DNA from: Adiantum capillus-veneris
Lineage: Eukaryota > Streptophyta > Polypodiopsida > Polypodiales > Pteridaceae
DNA length: 64,000 bases
NCBI GenBank assembly: GCA_014529385.2
Contig: CM043960.1
Location: forward strand, 76,779,910-76,843,909
Reading direction: 5' to 3'
In this document: in pieces, positions 45,101 through 57,100 of the stretch
How the letters are laid out: every line of letters begins with the position of its first letter
Numbering within the stretch: the stretch's first letter is position 1
Made by a program: the position numbers and the translations under genes
The notes under the pieces: model-generated
Told to the model about the DNA's origin: nothing
Seen by the model: the letters and a program-made list of their open reading frames with translations, nothing else
Database searches by the model: none

Positions 45101-47440
45101 TCTCTTTCTGCTGGGCTGCACTAACCCTGTATGGTCTATTCGGTGGACTAGAACCTGGCACTAGATCTTTAGTATGATCCTCAGGTCTCTCAGGAGGTAA
45201 CTCTCCTGGCAAAGAGTCCGAAAAACAATCACTGAAACCACTCAAAAAAGTTTACCTGTCTTTATCTAAGGTAGACAAGTTAGATACAACTTGAGGTACT
45301 TCTTTTGCAAAGATCAAGTACACAGAAAGATGATTCTTTATTACAGATGAAATAGCAGAAGCGAAACAACTGGAACAGACTCGCCTGTAAGCTTTACATC
45401 AAGGACATGAGTCTTTCCTCTATGTACAAGGGTAATCTTTTTGTTGTAAGTATCCACCATAGCATGTAACCTGTAACACCATGGGATACCTAGTAACACA
45501 TCACAGCCCTCAAGTGGCATAATATGAAACTCTTCCGCATCTACATAGCACTGAATGTGCAGACGAAGCTTCCCCAAAATGGGAGTAACGGGCTCTGAAT
45601 GACCTGGGCATGTCAAACTTGCTTCCCTTGTCATACCCATCTCCTCTGCACGAATGCCCAACTTTGATGCCAATTCTGGTGATATGAAATTTGCACGGGC
45701 TCCTGGATCAAAGAAAACCAGCACTGTCTGGTCTCTAACTTTGCACCAAGCTCTGCACAGCTCCGTGGCATGTGTGTTTGGCTGGTCTCCAACCAAATCT
45801 GGAACAAGTCCTGCACTTGGCTTTGGCTTCTTCCCTTTATGGTCTGACTTGTCATCCTTATCCTGTGACTTCTTCTGTGGGCATTCATTTGCAAAATGTC
45901 CTTCCTGTTCACAAATGTAGCATTTCTTGGTCTCCCTAAGAGCTTTCCGTTCTTCAAAAGTTTTGCCAGAAAAATGCCTCTTTTGTCCTTGTCCTCGTCC
46001 CGAAGAAGTCTTAGACTGCTTCTTGGACGTATCACCTTCTTTAGTGGAGGGCTTCTTTGTGGGAGGCTCAAAAGGCTTTGCTGCAACATTGCCCTTGGCT
46101 GAAAACTGTTTGCCCTGTGACCCTTTCTTGTGGCTATTAAATCCATCGGAATCTCCCTTCGACAAATTGCTGGCCACTCTTGCATTCTCTATCAACTGAA
46201 ACATATTCATGATAGTAGTCTTTGTGCAGTAGTCCTTGATTTTCTTGGGCAATCCGCAACAGTACTTCTCAATCTGTTCTGACAATGGCACAAACCCGTA
46301 AGAGGTGACTGGCAACAGTGCAGCCCAAAACTGTTTATTGTACTCTTCCAAGTTCGTACACTGTTTAGCATTCAACTTGTGCCATTCTGTCATTACATCC
46401 ACTTCAAAAGTGTTTGTCAACCATGCAAGCGCAAAAAGCTGTTTGAATTGGACCCAGGTTGTTGGGGCTTGACCCTGGTTCAATAATGCGGTCCACCATT
46501 GAAGCGCATTCCCTTTCAAGAAAGTGGCAGCCTTGCGTATCTTTGAAGATTCCGTGAAGTTTCCTCCAGCATAAGCTGCATCGAACTGCTGTATGAAGGT
46601 CAAAGCCTTCAATTGATCCTCAGTTCCTCTGAAAGTTTCAAACTTCACTCCCTGCCCACCTTCCTTGTAATCCTTAAGCTGACTCAAAGGAGCCACATTA
46701 TCATAAACAGGTGCCTGTAACAGTGGTGCTCCATGAGTGTTCATTCCAACACTCGCATCAACTGTTTTCCCTGTCATATTTGCATTTTGTACGTATGGCT
46801 GCGAAAAACCAGCCATACCAAATTGTGTTCCAGGCACTCGAAACTGGCCGTAGGCACCCTGAAAACCTGGTTGGACACCCATGTTCGCGTACATAGGGTT
46901 ACCCATGCCTGTTTGCATTGTCCCGAACACATTCCCTGGCATATAACCTATGGAAGGTCCAGCCATAGCTTGAAACACTGAACCACCTCCAAAATAACCA
47001 GGATAAGTATTAGGTAATGGAAGGGTCTGACGCATAGCGTGTTCATTACTCCCTTGACCATTCACAAATGGTTCTTGTCCAGCTAAAGCAAGTTGCTTTG
47101 GATCATTGGACACCGCTAGTTGCTCAACCACATGGGCTTTCCCTCGAGCATCATGAGTCCTTTGCGCATTGGAAATCTCCTTTTCCTGCAACGGCTCAAT
47201 CATGCCCTGTGTAGGAGGCTGAGAACCCTGCGTCGAAGCCTGTAAGAACTCCTGCATCCTTGGGTTGTTAGCCAACTGCTGAAACATGTCCATGCAGCTA
47301 CGCAATTGAGTTCTAAACAACCTGTCCTCTTCTTGAAGAGTTGAAGGAACTTTCTTCGTGCCATGTGAGGAAGATCCCTCTTCAGGTACTTGGTCTCTCT
47401 TCTCTGCCATAACGACAAGCTCTGTGTTGCTTTCACCCAC
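42133..47440 (-). pseudogene. Element E gag-pol coding region and 3' untranslated part (fossil)
   Basis: Gag starts at 47440 (MGESNTELVV). Its middle is rich in Gly, Met, Asn and Pro. The gag core is near 46400-46650, with CCHC knuckle CYICEQEGHFANEC near 45885-45925. The protease has FFDPGARANFIS near 45680-45720. RT has [10 protein letters not shown] near 44960-44990 and FFDDMIVYL near 44670-44700. RNase H is about 43990-44320. The integrase finger is near 43580-43690 (HRGID...CLVCQ) and its core runs to about 43200. The integrase C-terminal part is 42710-43190, and the chromodomain-like tail (YLVKFKNYP...AKWM) is near 42520-42580. Positions 42133-42441 are untranslated. It is nearly whole, with about three or four breaks. 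Confidence 0.92.
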
Positions 47441-47477
47441 AACAATCGACGCTGCACTTTTTGAAGAAAAAGTGACT

Positions 47478-47495
47478 ATCCCGTCGATGGAACCA
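47478..47495 (-). other. Element E primer-binding site, not the iMet type
   Basis: The minus strand reads TGGTTCCATCGACGGGAT directly after the LTR. It resembles the site of element D and, more weakly, the tRNA-Asp complement. It differs clearly from the TGGTATCAGAGC used by the other families here. Confidence 0.65.
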
Positions 47496-48839
47496 TATAA
47501 CCGGCCTGTACAACGTAGAGGGCGGTACTATTTCAATTACCTGTTAACTTTACACAGAGCACTCAGAAGGGAAGAGGACACAGTTGCGTCCAGCGACTAG
47601 AATGTCACTGCGCACACGAGACCGACACCTGTAGGCCCCAAAGACTGGCGCCCCTTTCGGTATTTCTTTATTCAAATTAAGGTAGACGATCCGACCACTT
47701 AGCACAAGCTTTCACAAAGCTGTCCAAACCTGGCGAGGGCTGGAAACGCAGGTTTTCGACCTGATTTTGGTAGCATAACGGCGCAAAAACCCCTGTAGGT
47801 CAAAAGCACCTGTCTAGGACGGATTCCCTTGCTATCTGGAAGCTTTCTGGTGAGCTGTCACAGAAATTCAGCAGGCTGTAATTCACTGTTTTTCACTACC
47901 GGGTGCCGAAAAGCCTGTACATGCATCCCAAGGCTCTCACGAGGCTCCCCCGGTGTTCCCTTGCAGTTTAGGTGCGAAACCCTAAACCTGCAGAAAAACA
48001 CAGCAGGCTGTAATTTGCTGTTTCGGATCGTTTTTAGCGGAGCGAACACGCCTACGCGTGTCCCAAGGGCTCCCGCACGCAATGGGACAGTTCCCCTGTG
48101 AATTGGACGAGTTTTCACGCGAGAAAACTCTCCGAACTCGCAATCTTTCGCGATGGAACTGTGCGTAGCTGTGGGGGATTAGCAATTAGCTAATCCGGTT
48201 CTTGTTTAGAAGGCTCTTGCCTTGGCAAACGCGCATAAACCCCCAGAACTGTACATGTTCATCTGAGTAGCCCAACTAGTGGGGCATTACCATATGTGCC
48301 AAAGGGGAGAGAGAGATGCACGAGAGCAAGTCATCGCGCTACATGAGACAGAGGAGAAGGCAAGCTTTCCATTAAAGCTGTAGACCTGCACCCACTACTC
48401 ACACACACACACACTGTAGCTCACTTATGAGTCAAATCAGCCTCCTCTCTCAAATTGGGCGCCCCCTCTTGCTAATGGAAGTGGAAAACTGCACCAGGAG
48501 CCGCCATGTTTCGAGTTTGCCCCTTTTGAGTTGATTCTCTAGTTCCCACCGACTTATAAAGTTATAAGTGACTTTCCGAGTGGCCTAGACTTCATTTGGC
48601 GCGCACAGGCTTCCATACTCATCAGAATTCAGTGCTAACTGGCCCGACCAGTCCCAGATCGACCGACCCAGACTCCCGCTGTGAGAAACCTATTCGGCCG
48701 CAGCCGTTTCACACTGGCCATGCAATGTCCACTTGCACCTTTTCAAGGGTTCCGGGGAAAACAAGTAAAAATAAAATAAATAAAAATATCTAGTACTTAT
48801 TTACGGAAGGCAACAGGAAAAATACACCTCTTGGTGACA
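47496..48839 (-). repeat. Element E 5' LTR (1344 bp)
   Basis: The outer end TGTCACC on the minus strand is at 48839, next to ATCAG. The inner end is fixed by the primer site. The shared block lies at about 47630-47671. Confidence 0.93.
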
Positions 48840-48844
48840 ATCAG

Positions 48845-49584
48845 CCTAGGGTTTTGCATTTTGCAGAACCACGGCAGCAGCAACAGGACCAAAACTCAGC
48901 CCTAGCGTTTTTGGTTGCAGATCAGCCCCGACGTTTTGCACCTTTACCGCGACGGAAAGTCAAGTACCATTAGCGTTTTCAGTTTTCAGTAGTTAGTACC
49001 CGCAGATCAAGTCCCGAACCTCGCAGATCTCACCTTCCTGTAGCAGTTCCTCGCCGCGCGGTCAGTTTCCGCCAGGTTTACAGTTTCAACCCGGAAAATG
49101 AAGATTTCAGCATCTTCGTTTTCAGCGCGTCGTCGTCGCATCGTCGTCATCGACATCGTCACCGACATAGAGTCAGAATTTAGCAGATAGAAGATTAGCA
49201 GATTTCAGCCCATAGTGTTTTTGGACAGCAGTAGAAAGATTGCAGATTTCAGCCCTTAGGTCGACTCGTCATCACTGTCGTCATCGTCGACATAGCCTAG
49301 ACTTGCATCAGTCTCATGCATACCATTTGTACCAGATTGTGCAATCATAAGTAGACTACTCTTGCCGACGAGAGTGGGGCCTTCGGAGGAGGGTTTTACA
49401 ACGTCTCTGGTGTCGTATCTCTCTGCTCTCTCTATCTCTCAGTCTCATACACTTGCACGCACAGTGTCCATTCACTTTGTTTGTGATCATAGCATTCTCT
49501 CATTAAGAACGGAAGGAGCCTTGAGCACAGTTCGGAGTACTCATCTTGAGCAAAGCGCAAACATTCATTCCGCTGCACCTAACA
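48845..49584 (+). repeat. C5 5' LTR, second part
   Basis: Continues the family C LTR after element E and ends CCTAACA before the primer site. It contains AGCGTTTT and TTTCAGCCC modules. Confidence 0.92.
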
Positions 49585-49585
49585 T

Positions 49586-49597
49586 TGGTATCAGAGC
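49586..49597 (+). other. C5 primer-binding site (tRNA-iMet type)
   Basis: TGGTATCAGAGC, one base after the LTR end. Confidence 0.94.
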
Positions 49598-49929
49598 TTT
49601 GGCAGTGTTCTGTATCACTCAAGGAAAGAACCACAAGAATCACAAGATTTTTTTTTTGCTTGTTGCGGTTGCACGAACCCAAGTTCTCTTGGGCGTGTCG
49701 ATTTCTAATCGTGTTTTTGAAGAGTGATAGGAATCCCAGGAAAGAAGGGCTTGTCCAGCCTCCCCTTGTGTCTCTTTTCACTCATTGAGAGCGGACCGTG
49801 CACTTAGCGGCCGGCCAATCGACGTGAGGTGGGAAAAAGCAACCTTGGTGTGAGCGCAAGGCCGCGAAGGGGTGCGCCCGTGGAAAGAAGTAGAACTCGG
49901 GTGAAGAGAAGATTCTTCTCAAACGCGGT

Positions 49930-50040
49930 GTGCAAGCGAAAGAAAACCTCAAGAACCTCAAGAACCAAGACCCTCAAGAACCCAAGTTCCTCGTGAACTT
50001 AAGAATCCAAGACCACAAGAACCCACGACTTCAGAACGGT
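49930..50040 (+). repeat. Family C leader repeat
   Basis: Imperfect repeats of a 10-bp unit like CCTCAAGAAC directly before the ORF start. The same array, reverse-complemented, precedes the ORF in C6 (about 9430-9560) and C2 (about 16600-16690), with different unit numbers. Confidence 0.8.
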
Positions 50041-50056
50041 CGTCACTCGAAGCGAA

Positions 50057-51589
50057 ATGGATACTTCGCTTGGAGGTGATGAGCATGAGAGAGGGGAAGA
50101 AGAATTTTCCCCACCAGGAGGTTTTTCCGACCCTCCCCCTTCCCCATCTACGTCAAGGATTGCACTAACTCCTCTGGAGGCTTTGGAGCTGATGTTTATG
50201 GAAAGGAAGTTAGAACGCGAAGCAAGAAGAGCAGAAAGAAAAGCAGAAATGGAGCACGAACACCAAGAAAGAATGGTAGCCATAGCGCGTGAGTGCGAGC
50301 AAGCACGTTTGGAAGCCAAAGACCGACAAGCCAAATTGGATTGTGAGCGCGCAGAAAGACAAGCAGAGAACAAAGCAAGACAAGCAGAATTTGATCGCGA
50401 GAACAAAGCCATCAAAGAAAAGAGCGACCAACACATGAAAGAATTCTTGCGACTCTTTTCTCAAGTTCAGGCATAGATGCAAGAGATTCGGGAAAAGGAG
50501 ACTCTCTCAGTCTCTTCTTCTCCAACACATGATACACAAGATTTGCATGATTGTGTGAAGCATGATGATGATTTGAATGCCAATTATTTGCATGATGATT
50601 TGGATGATAATGACAAGCATGATGAGTTGCATGAAGATTATGTGATTGTTCACAAGGATGATGCGTTAGTGGATGCTTTTTATAGCGAAGCTAACCTCGT
50701 TGTAGATTCGATCAATCACGAAGAACCGATCTTGGCTTTCGAGTCGAGGTCCAAAGAACCCCCATAGGACGATTCGATCATTCAGGAAGAACCGATCTTG
50801 GCTCTCGAGCCTAGGTCCAAGGAACCCTCACAGGAAGTATTATGTGTTCGCATGATTGATACGCACGCATTGTACGAGTGTTTCATTCGTAATCGTTTCC
50901 TGTATTTTCATCAGCATCTTTATGTGATACCTTTTCCTAGGCATGACATATTGTATGTTGAGTACGTTTCTCTCATGGATGAGTACGAATGTATGCGGAT
51001 TTTTCATGAAAAGCTGAAAGGTATGTATGTAAGGAAGTCACATTCCATGTCTCTTCCTTGGCATGACACAGTTTCCGAACGAGCACATGAAAGTATGAGC
51101 ACCAAGCATGGGCATTTCCGTTGTGAATTGCCACAGTTGAGTGCTTTAGATCAGAAGAGAAAGATTCGATCTCATTGTTTGTGTGTGTGTGGTGAACGGT
51201 TTGGCACTCCGTCTATTTGTTCCTCTACGTTGCATGCACAATCTTTGAGAAAGACAAGTTTTTTCCCACTCACTTTACATAGAATAGGTATGTTCATGGT
51301 TTTGTGTTGGAAATGCTTTCAGGGATTTTTAGCCTCGGAGATTCTTGAAGAAGGTAGACGCATGACTCTAGACGAAGATGAAGCATCGAAGGGGACTCAA
51401 AAGACTTTGTTGCTTTCAGCGCGGCCCAAAGAAGCAGGCATTGCAGACCTTTATGAAGTTCAAGTACCGCACGACCCACACATCAGAGTGGGCCGGCGAA
51501 GAGTCCCTTCCAGGATTCCGGATGCTATTGGCGATCTCCCTCGACGCCATACAGTTCGGTACCAGTACCTCACTTTGAAAAGGAGGGGA
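50057..51589 (+). pseudogene. C5 family C ORF region: coiled coil, His/Asp-rich repeats, Cys/His-containing tail
   Basis: The start MDTSLGGDEHERGEEE is shared with C6 and follows the leader. The order is a Pro/Ser patch (SPPGGFSDPPPSPS), then about 90 residues rich in Glu, Arg, Lys and Ala with heptad-like spacing (likely coiled coil, about 50190-50440). Next come a short SLSVSSSP motif, Asp/His-rich units (HDDLDDNDKHD, about 50545-50635), two or three repeats of the form EEPILALEPRSKEP, and a C-terminal part of about 250 residues with scattered Cys and His (CLCVCGER). There is no similarity to gag, protease, RT or integrase that I can see. Conservation between C2, C5 and C6 suggests it once encoded a protein. 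The frame has about two breaks. Its role is unknown; a gag-like structural role is only a guess. Confidence 0.75.
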
Positions 51590-52874
51590 TGTCACGTGAC
51601 ATATCCAACCCTATGTGTCCGTGGACAAGCTACAGCACGACAAGGGTTCAGTCAGTCCAATCAGTCTAGATTTAGAGTGATCTGGCACTTTTTGTGAGTC
51701 TATTTGTAAACCGTGCATGCCCAGTCACTTAGTGTAGATGCATATCCTCTTGTTGCACACAGCATGATCATCAGTATTCCCATCAGAATCCATTAGAATC
51801 AGTTAAGGGATTTTTCCAGTGCATTTAGCCTATTTTCCCTATTTTTGACATTTTTCACTTATTAATTTAAGTGACTTTCCAACAAAAGTAGGTAGGGCAA
51901 TTTCGCTAAGTTAATATATAAGCAAACCCAAGTTAGTACTCAATGGCAGAAGAGGCAGCAGGAGCTCCACGCTCAACAGGCAACTTCTTAGCAGACACCC
52001 CAAGGAGACCTAGCGTTTTGCAGATCCAGCATCACCTAGCGTTTTTCCCCATCAGATCAGCCTCGGCTACCGCAGACAGCAAGAGCCCCAACGTTTTTGC
52101 AAGAGATCAACAGATCAGCCTAGCGTTTTGCATTTTGCAGAACCACGGCAGCAGCAGGACCAAAACTCAGCCCTACCGTTTGTAGATCAGCGCCGGCGTT
52201 TTGCACCTTTACCGCGACGGAAAGTCAAGTACCATTAGCGTTTTCAGTTTTCAGCAGTTAGTACTCGCAGATCAAGTCCCGAACCTCGCAGATCTCACCT
52301 TCCCGCAGTAGTTCCTCGCCGCACGGTCAGTTTCCGCCAGGTTTACAGTTTCAGCCCGGAAAACGCAGATTTCAGCATCTGCGTTTTCAGCGAGTCGTCG
52401 TCGCATCGTCGTCATCGACATCGTCACCGACATAGAGTCAGAATTTAGCAGATAGAAGATTAGCAGATTTCAGTCCATAGTGTTTTTGGACAGCAGTAGA
52501 AAGATTGCAGATTTCAGCCCTTAGGTCGACTCGTCATCATTGTCGTCATCGTCGACATAGCCTAGACTTGCATCAGTCTCATGCATACCATTTGTACCAG
52601 ATTGTGCAATCATAAGTAGACCACTCTCGTCGACGAGAGTGGGGCCTTCGGAGAAGGGTTTTACAACGTCTCTGGTGTTGTATCTCTCTGCTCTCTCTAT
52701 CTCTCAGTCTCATACACTTGCACGCACAGTGTCCATTCACTTTGTTTGTGATCATAGCATTCTCTCATTAAGAACGGAAGGCTCTCCCTTCCATAAGAAC
52801 AAAAGGAGCCTTGAGCACAGTTCGGAGCACTCATCTTGAGCAAAGCGCAAACATTCATTCCGCTGCACCGAACA
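51590..52874 (+). repeat. C5 3' LTR (1285 bp)
   Basis: Begins TGTCACGTGACA straight after the purine run AAAAGGAGGGGA and ends CGAACA before TCTGT. It matches the split 5' LTR. Confidence 0.93.
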
Positions 52875-53488
52875 TCTGTGGTTGAGTCAAGAGCAGTCAA
52901 GAAGGTTGCATTGACCTTAGCTTCGTCGTCATTTGCAAGAGAATCGGCATCCATTGGGCTGACATCACCTTTGTTTGTGGGAGTGGTTACTTGTTGAGGT
53001 TTGACTTTATGAATGGGCCTACTGTCAACTCATTGAGTATGGTGCTTGGGTTAGGACGGACACGCACACACTCATATGTCACTTTCATCTGTGGCTTACT
53101 GTTCTGAGAATGGATACTTGCTGACATTTAACACTACATGGATGATAGGTTTAAGTTTAAAAGGTTTTAAGTAGGACATGGATAACAACGGATAGGTTTG
53201 TTGACACCTGTGATACGTATTCAAGGCTAACGAATTTGTTGTCTTGTTTATATGGTTACAAGTGAGGACTCTTATCTTTACTTAAGGTCTTTTTGGCTAA
53301 GCTGCTATCCATCGCTGTCTAACCTGGCCTCTTTCACTTCAGAATAAGTTGTCCTTGACTATCTTATGTACAAAACATTAGAATGATACCTCATTCTCAC
53401 TATGATGTACAAAAATGAATCAAGGACTGAGTTATTTTTGTGCTAATCATTTAAAGCAAACTATCTTTTGAATTGTGATGTTCTTTTG
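52875..53488. other. Unassigned DNA between C5 and F2
   Basis: Starts with the second TCTGT. On the minus strand an open stretch (53028 to 52875) includes DADSLANDDEAKVN and reads into the segment left of C5 (39466-40272). The rest shows no gene or repeat that I recognise. Confidence 0.5.
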
Positions 53489-54094
53489 TGTCATAAATTG
53501 GTGACGTGGCATGACCTTGGACATGGGGCAGCAGAACACACACACACCCCGGCTGTCAGCCTTCTCGGAAACCCGCAGACAGTGACACATGGCAGTCTTG
53601 GATTTTCCGGTGGAAAACGCGGAACAATGCTGATGTGGCATCCGTACAGAAAGCAAGTTTCTACGCACTGCTAACGTGGCAAAAGCTGTACGGAAATTGC
53701 TGATCAGCGCTGAGTTACTTTTGGAGCCCATTGCTTTAATTTTAGCAAGGCTTTGGAGATAAATTGCTTTATTTTTGAAGTCTTTTCACTTACAACTTTT
53801 GGGGCTCTGCTTTTGGGCATCCCTTGTAACCCTTAAATACGTGGTTAGGCTCTCACTTCTGAGAGCATTTGGACGCAGAGTTTGAGAGTGAGAACCCTCC
53901 CACTCTCTTGTACTTTGAACACAGATTAATACAAAAAGAAATACCGAAAGGGGCGCCAGTCTTTGGGGCCAATATCTCTAGGCACGGAACTCCGCCGGGC
54001 CGTGTTGAATCAATTGTGAATTGTGAACTGTTTTGAAGTGAATTTCTGCTGTGTCGCGGTAGAATCTTGACTTGGAGTGTCCAACTTTGTTACA
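53489..54094 (+). repeat. Element F2 5' LTR (606 bp)
   Basis: Starts TGTCATAAATTGG and ends TTTGTTACA one base before the primer site. The D/E/F shared block is at about 53935-53970. Confidence 0.92.
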
Positions 54095-54095
54095 G

Positions 54096-54107
54096 TGGTA
54101 TCAGAGC
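54096..54107 (+). other. Element F2 primer-binding site (tRNA-iMet type)
   Basis: TGGTATCAGAGC. Confidence 0.93.
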
Positions 54108-54159
54108 TTGGCCGATTTCTCTCCTACCGGGAAATCCGATCCTTTTCTCCCGGCACTTA

Positions 54160-57100
54160 TGGATTCCAACAATGAACAGTCGACCTCCTCTGCATCTGGG
54201 GATGTGAGAAGAGATCACTAAGAAGATTCTCACGAAGAGTACGACCCGCCTCGGCCTACTCAGGCGGAGATTGAAGAGATGGAATGTCGACAATTGGTTG
54301 ACGACGTGACAAAGATGATGATCAACCTTGTGAAGGATCCGAAATTTACTAAATTTTTGACTCAGACATCCTTCGACGAAGTGCACACCCAATGGCAGAA
54401 AGCCACAGAGCCACCCCTCAAACCGGCACTCAAGAAACCTCCTACTCCGAGGATGTTCACAGAGCAAGAATTGGAAGAGGTGGTTGATACACGGATTACT
54501 CAGCTTTTTGACGCGAACAACAAAGCCAAAAAGCACGACAAAAAGCAGAAGAAAGGAACTGACTTCCCGGGTTATTTGGGTCGTCAATCTACTTTTGTCT
54601 TGGCAAGAAAGCAGAAGAAGTATGTGCGATTTGAAGAAGTATCCAGTTCTTCTTCTTCTTCTTCTTCTTCTGACAGTTCTTCTAGCTCTTTTGACTCGAG
54701 CGAAGAAGACAGGAAAGGGAAAAAGCGAAGCAAAAAGCAAAGCTTCGGAAAGGGCAAGAAAAAGGCAAAGAAGCCTACGTTTCGCCCAGTTTCTGACAGT
54801 TCTACAGAGGACTCGTCTTCAGATAGTTCGGACTCCGACGATCATAGATTTTACGCAAAGAAGAAGCATTTTTATAAAGCCAATCAGTATGAATTCCTCG
54901 AAGATAAAAGCAAGAAAGTTCGACAATTTAAAGAAGGTGGACAGTCAATTAAGTTTACACTTTTTCTGGATTCCGAGATGCTTCGAGGGCTTTGGCCTTC
55001 ATACATCAGTTTGATATAGCTTTCTCTGGAGGGCATTACTTAGAGCACTCCAAAATTCGGAGGGCTACCTCTTTCTTCAAGGGAAATGCTCGAACATGGT
55101 AGTCCACCCTTCTATTGAACAAGAAAGCGCCAGTTAAATGGCTGAAATTTAAAAGGCTTTTTATTTCTTCTTGGTTGACTCGAGAGTACGACGAGACATA
55201 TGAACTGCTTGGAATCATCTTGGATGACCAAGAGAGATTCTTTGGACGCATATTGCGAGAGATTCTAGAGCTCTTTTCTACCCGCTTCTTCATTTAAGAA
55301 GATCTCTTTTAAAGAACAGATTGAGCGGTTTTGCTGCGGACTTCCTACGGAGATCCGAGATCATTGCTTAGAACATAAGTCAGATTCTATTCAAGGATTG
55401 ATGGGTCATGCGAAACCGAGTTTTGCCATTCATTAAGGCAGTCTGACTTACCCCACAGATGAGATCATGACTCAGAAAACGGAACAGACTTCTAATAATG
55501 AAAGTAGAAAGAAGAAGAGCCCCCAAGAAAAGAAAGATAAGGATGCACGACCCCGGCTCAGTCTTCGGGAGAGGGCCAACTACATCAAAGAGGGGAAGTG
55601 TTTTGGATGCGGGGAACATGGGCACATCTCTGGGAAGTGCCCTAAAAAGGCACAGAAAGAACAAGATAAAGAAAGGCTAGAGAGTTCGAAAGCAGCTCAG
55701 GAATGTGGATGAAAAGGCAAGATGAAAGCAAGACTCGTTCCAGATTGCATGGGTACTGACCCAAGCATGATTGATGAAAGTACAGAACTTTGCCGAGCTT
55801 GGGGCAAAGTGAAAGATCAAGAAGCCCTGATGTTCTTTGATGGAGGAGCCAAGGCCAACTTCATTTCACCTGAATTGGTGGCGCGGCTTGAGATTACACC
55901 CGATCGGATGGGACCACAAGCAGAGGCAGTTCTAGCGGCACCCGGCAGGGACACGGCCATTACACCTGTCATTGGCGAACTTCGATTGCATTGTCAGGGG
56001 TATTTGGGGCACGAGAATTTCTACATAATGCCCTTGGAAGGTTGTGATGTTCTCTTGGGAGTCCCTTGGTACCATAAGAACAACGCCGTGGTCGATTATC
56101 GGGCGAAGAAAGCGACATTGACTATTGGAAAGGGCGGAACCATTGTACTTGATGTGAAACTTAAGGGCGCGTCTGTCCCTATTGTATCGGCTTCGACCGT
56201 TTCAAAATTAATGAAATCCACTGTTTGTTTACTCGATCTTTTTGAAAGAGTTGAATGATAAACATGGGACAAATATGTATGAACTTGAGAAAGAACGCCA
56301 AGATTTTCTCCACACTCATGCCGATTGCTTTTTTGAGGGTCTGCCAGGCGAGTTGCCACCGGCTCGTCCTAAGGATCATACCATTGATCTGATACTTGGA
56401 AGCACACCACCGAACCGGCCATCTTACCGAGTGAGCCGAGCCTAGAATGAAGAAATTATGAACCAAGTGAAAGACCTCTTGGAAAAGGGTCTTATCCAGC
56501 CGAGTACTTTACCTTACTGCTCTTCAATGTTGTTGGTTTTAAAGAAAGACGGATCTTGGAGAATGTGCATTGATTATAGAGCTCTCAACAAAATCACCAT
56601 CAAGAACAGATTTCCGATTCCTAAGATTGATGATATTCTAGACTGACTACAAAGATCGTCTTGTTTCAGCATGATCGATTTAAAGAGCGGATATCATCAG
56701 ATCCGAATCGCGCCGGGAGATGTCTACAAGACAACTTTTCGGACGACCTTCGATTTATTTGAATTTTTGGTGATGCCTTTTAGCCTTACCAATACTCCAG
56801 CGACCTTTAACCGAATGATGGACAAGATTTTCAGAGAGTACAGATCTTTTGTGGCACTTTTTTTGATGACATTATTGTCTTCTCCAAGGATGAGGCAGAA
56901 CATAGAGAACATCTGCTACAGGTCTTTCAGGCATTGTGCGATCACAAGTTGGTGATTAATGCAAAGAAGATTTCCTTCTAGAGATACAATTTTTGGGACA
57001 CATTGTCTCAGCACCCAAGAGTGCAGATGGACCCGGCCAAGATTGAGACTATACGTGATTGGCCCGATTTGAAGAATGTCCATGAAGTTAGAAGCTTCTT

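Larger units (their letters stand above)
40794..48839 (-). mobile_element. Element E: Ty3/gypsy chromovirus nested in the C5 LTR
   Basis: Minus-strand element of 8046 bp with target duplication ATCAG at 40789-40793 and 48840-48844. The 5' LTR is 47496-48839, the 3' LTR 40794-42132, the primer site about 47478-47495, gag-pol about 42442-47440, and a purine run (plus-strand CCCCACCCTTGAAAT) just inside the 3' LTR. The LTRs start TGTCACC and end in TA instead of CA. The coding region keeps all domains with only about three or four breaks, and the two LTRs differ by a few percent in the stretches I compared. E is therefore fairly young, and younger than C5. Confidence 0.94.
40273..52874 (+). mobile_element. 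C5: structurally complete non-autonomous LTR element, split by element E
   Basis: Plus-strand element bounded by TG...CA and the 5-bp duplication TCTGT. The 5' LTR is 40273-40793 continued at 48845-49584 after removal of E. The primer site is at 49586-49597, the leader at 49598-50056, the ORF region at 50057-51580, a purine run (AAAAGGAGGGGA) lies just before the 3' LTR, and the 3' LTR is 51590-52874. Its own length is about 4.55 kb. The 2-kb internal region has no protease, RT, RNase H or integrase, so replication needed enzymes from another element. This is the best reference copy of family C in the window. Confidence 0.93.
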
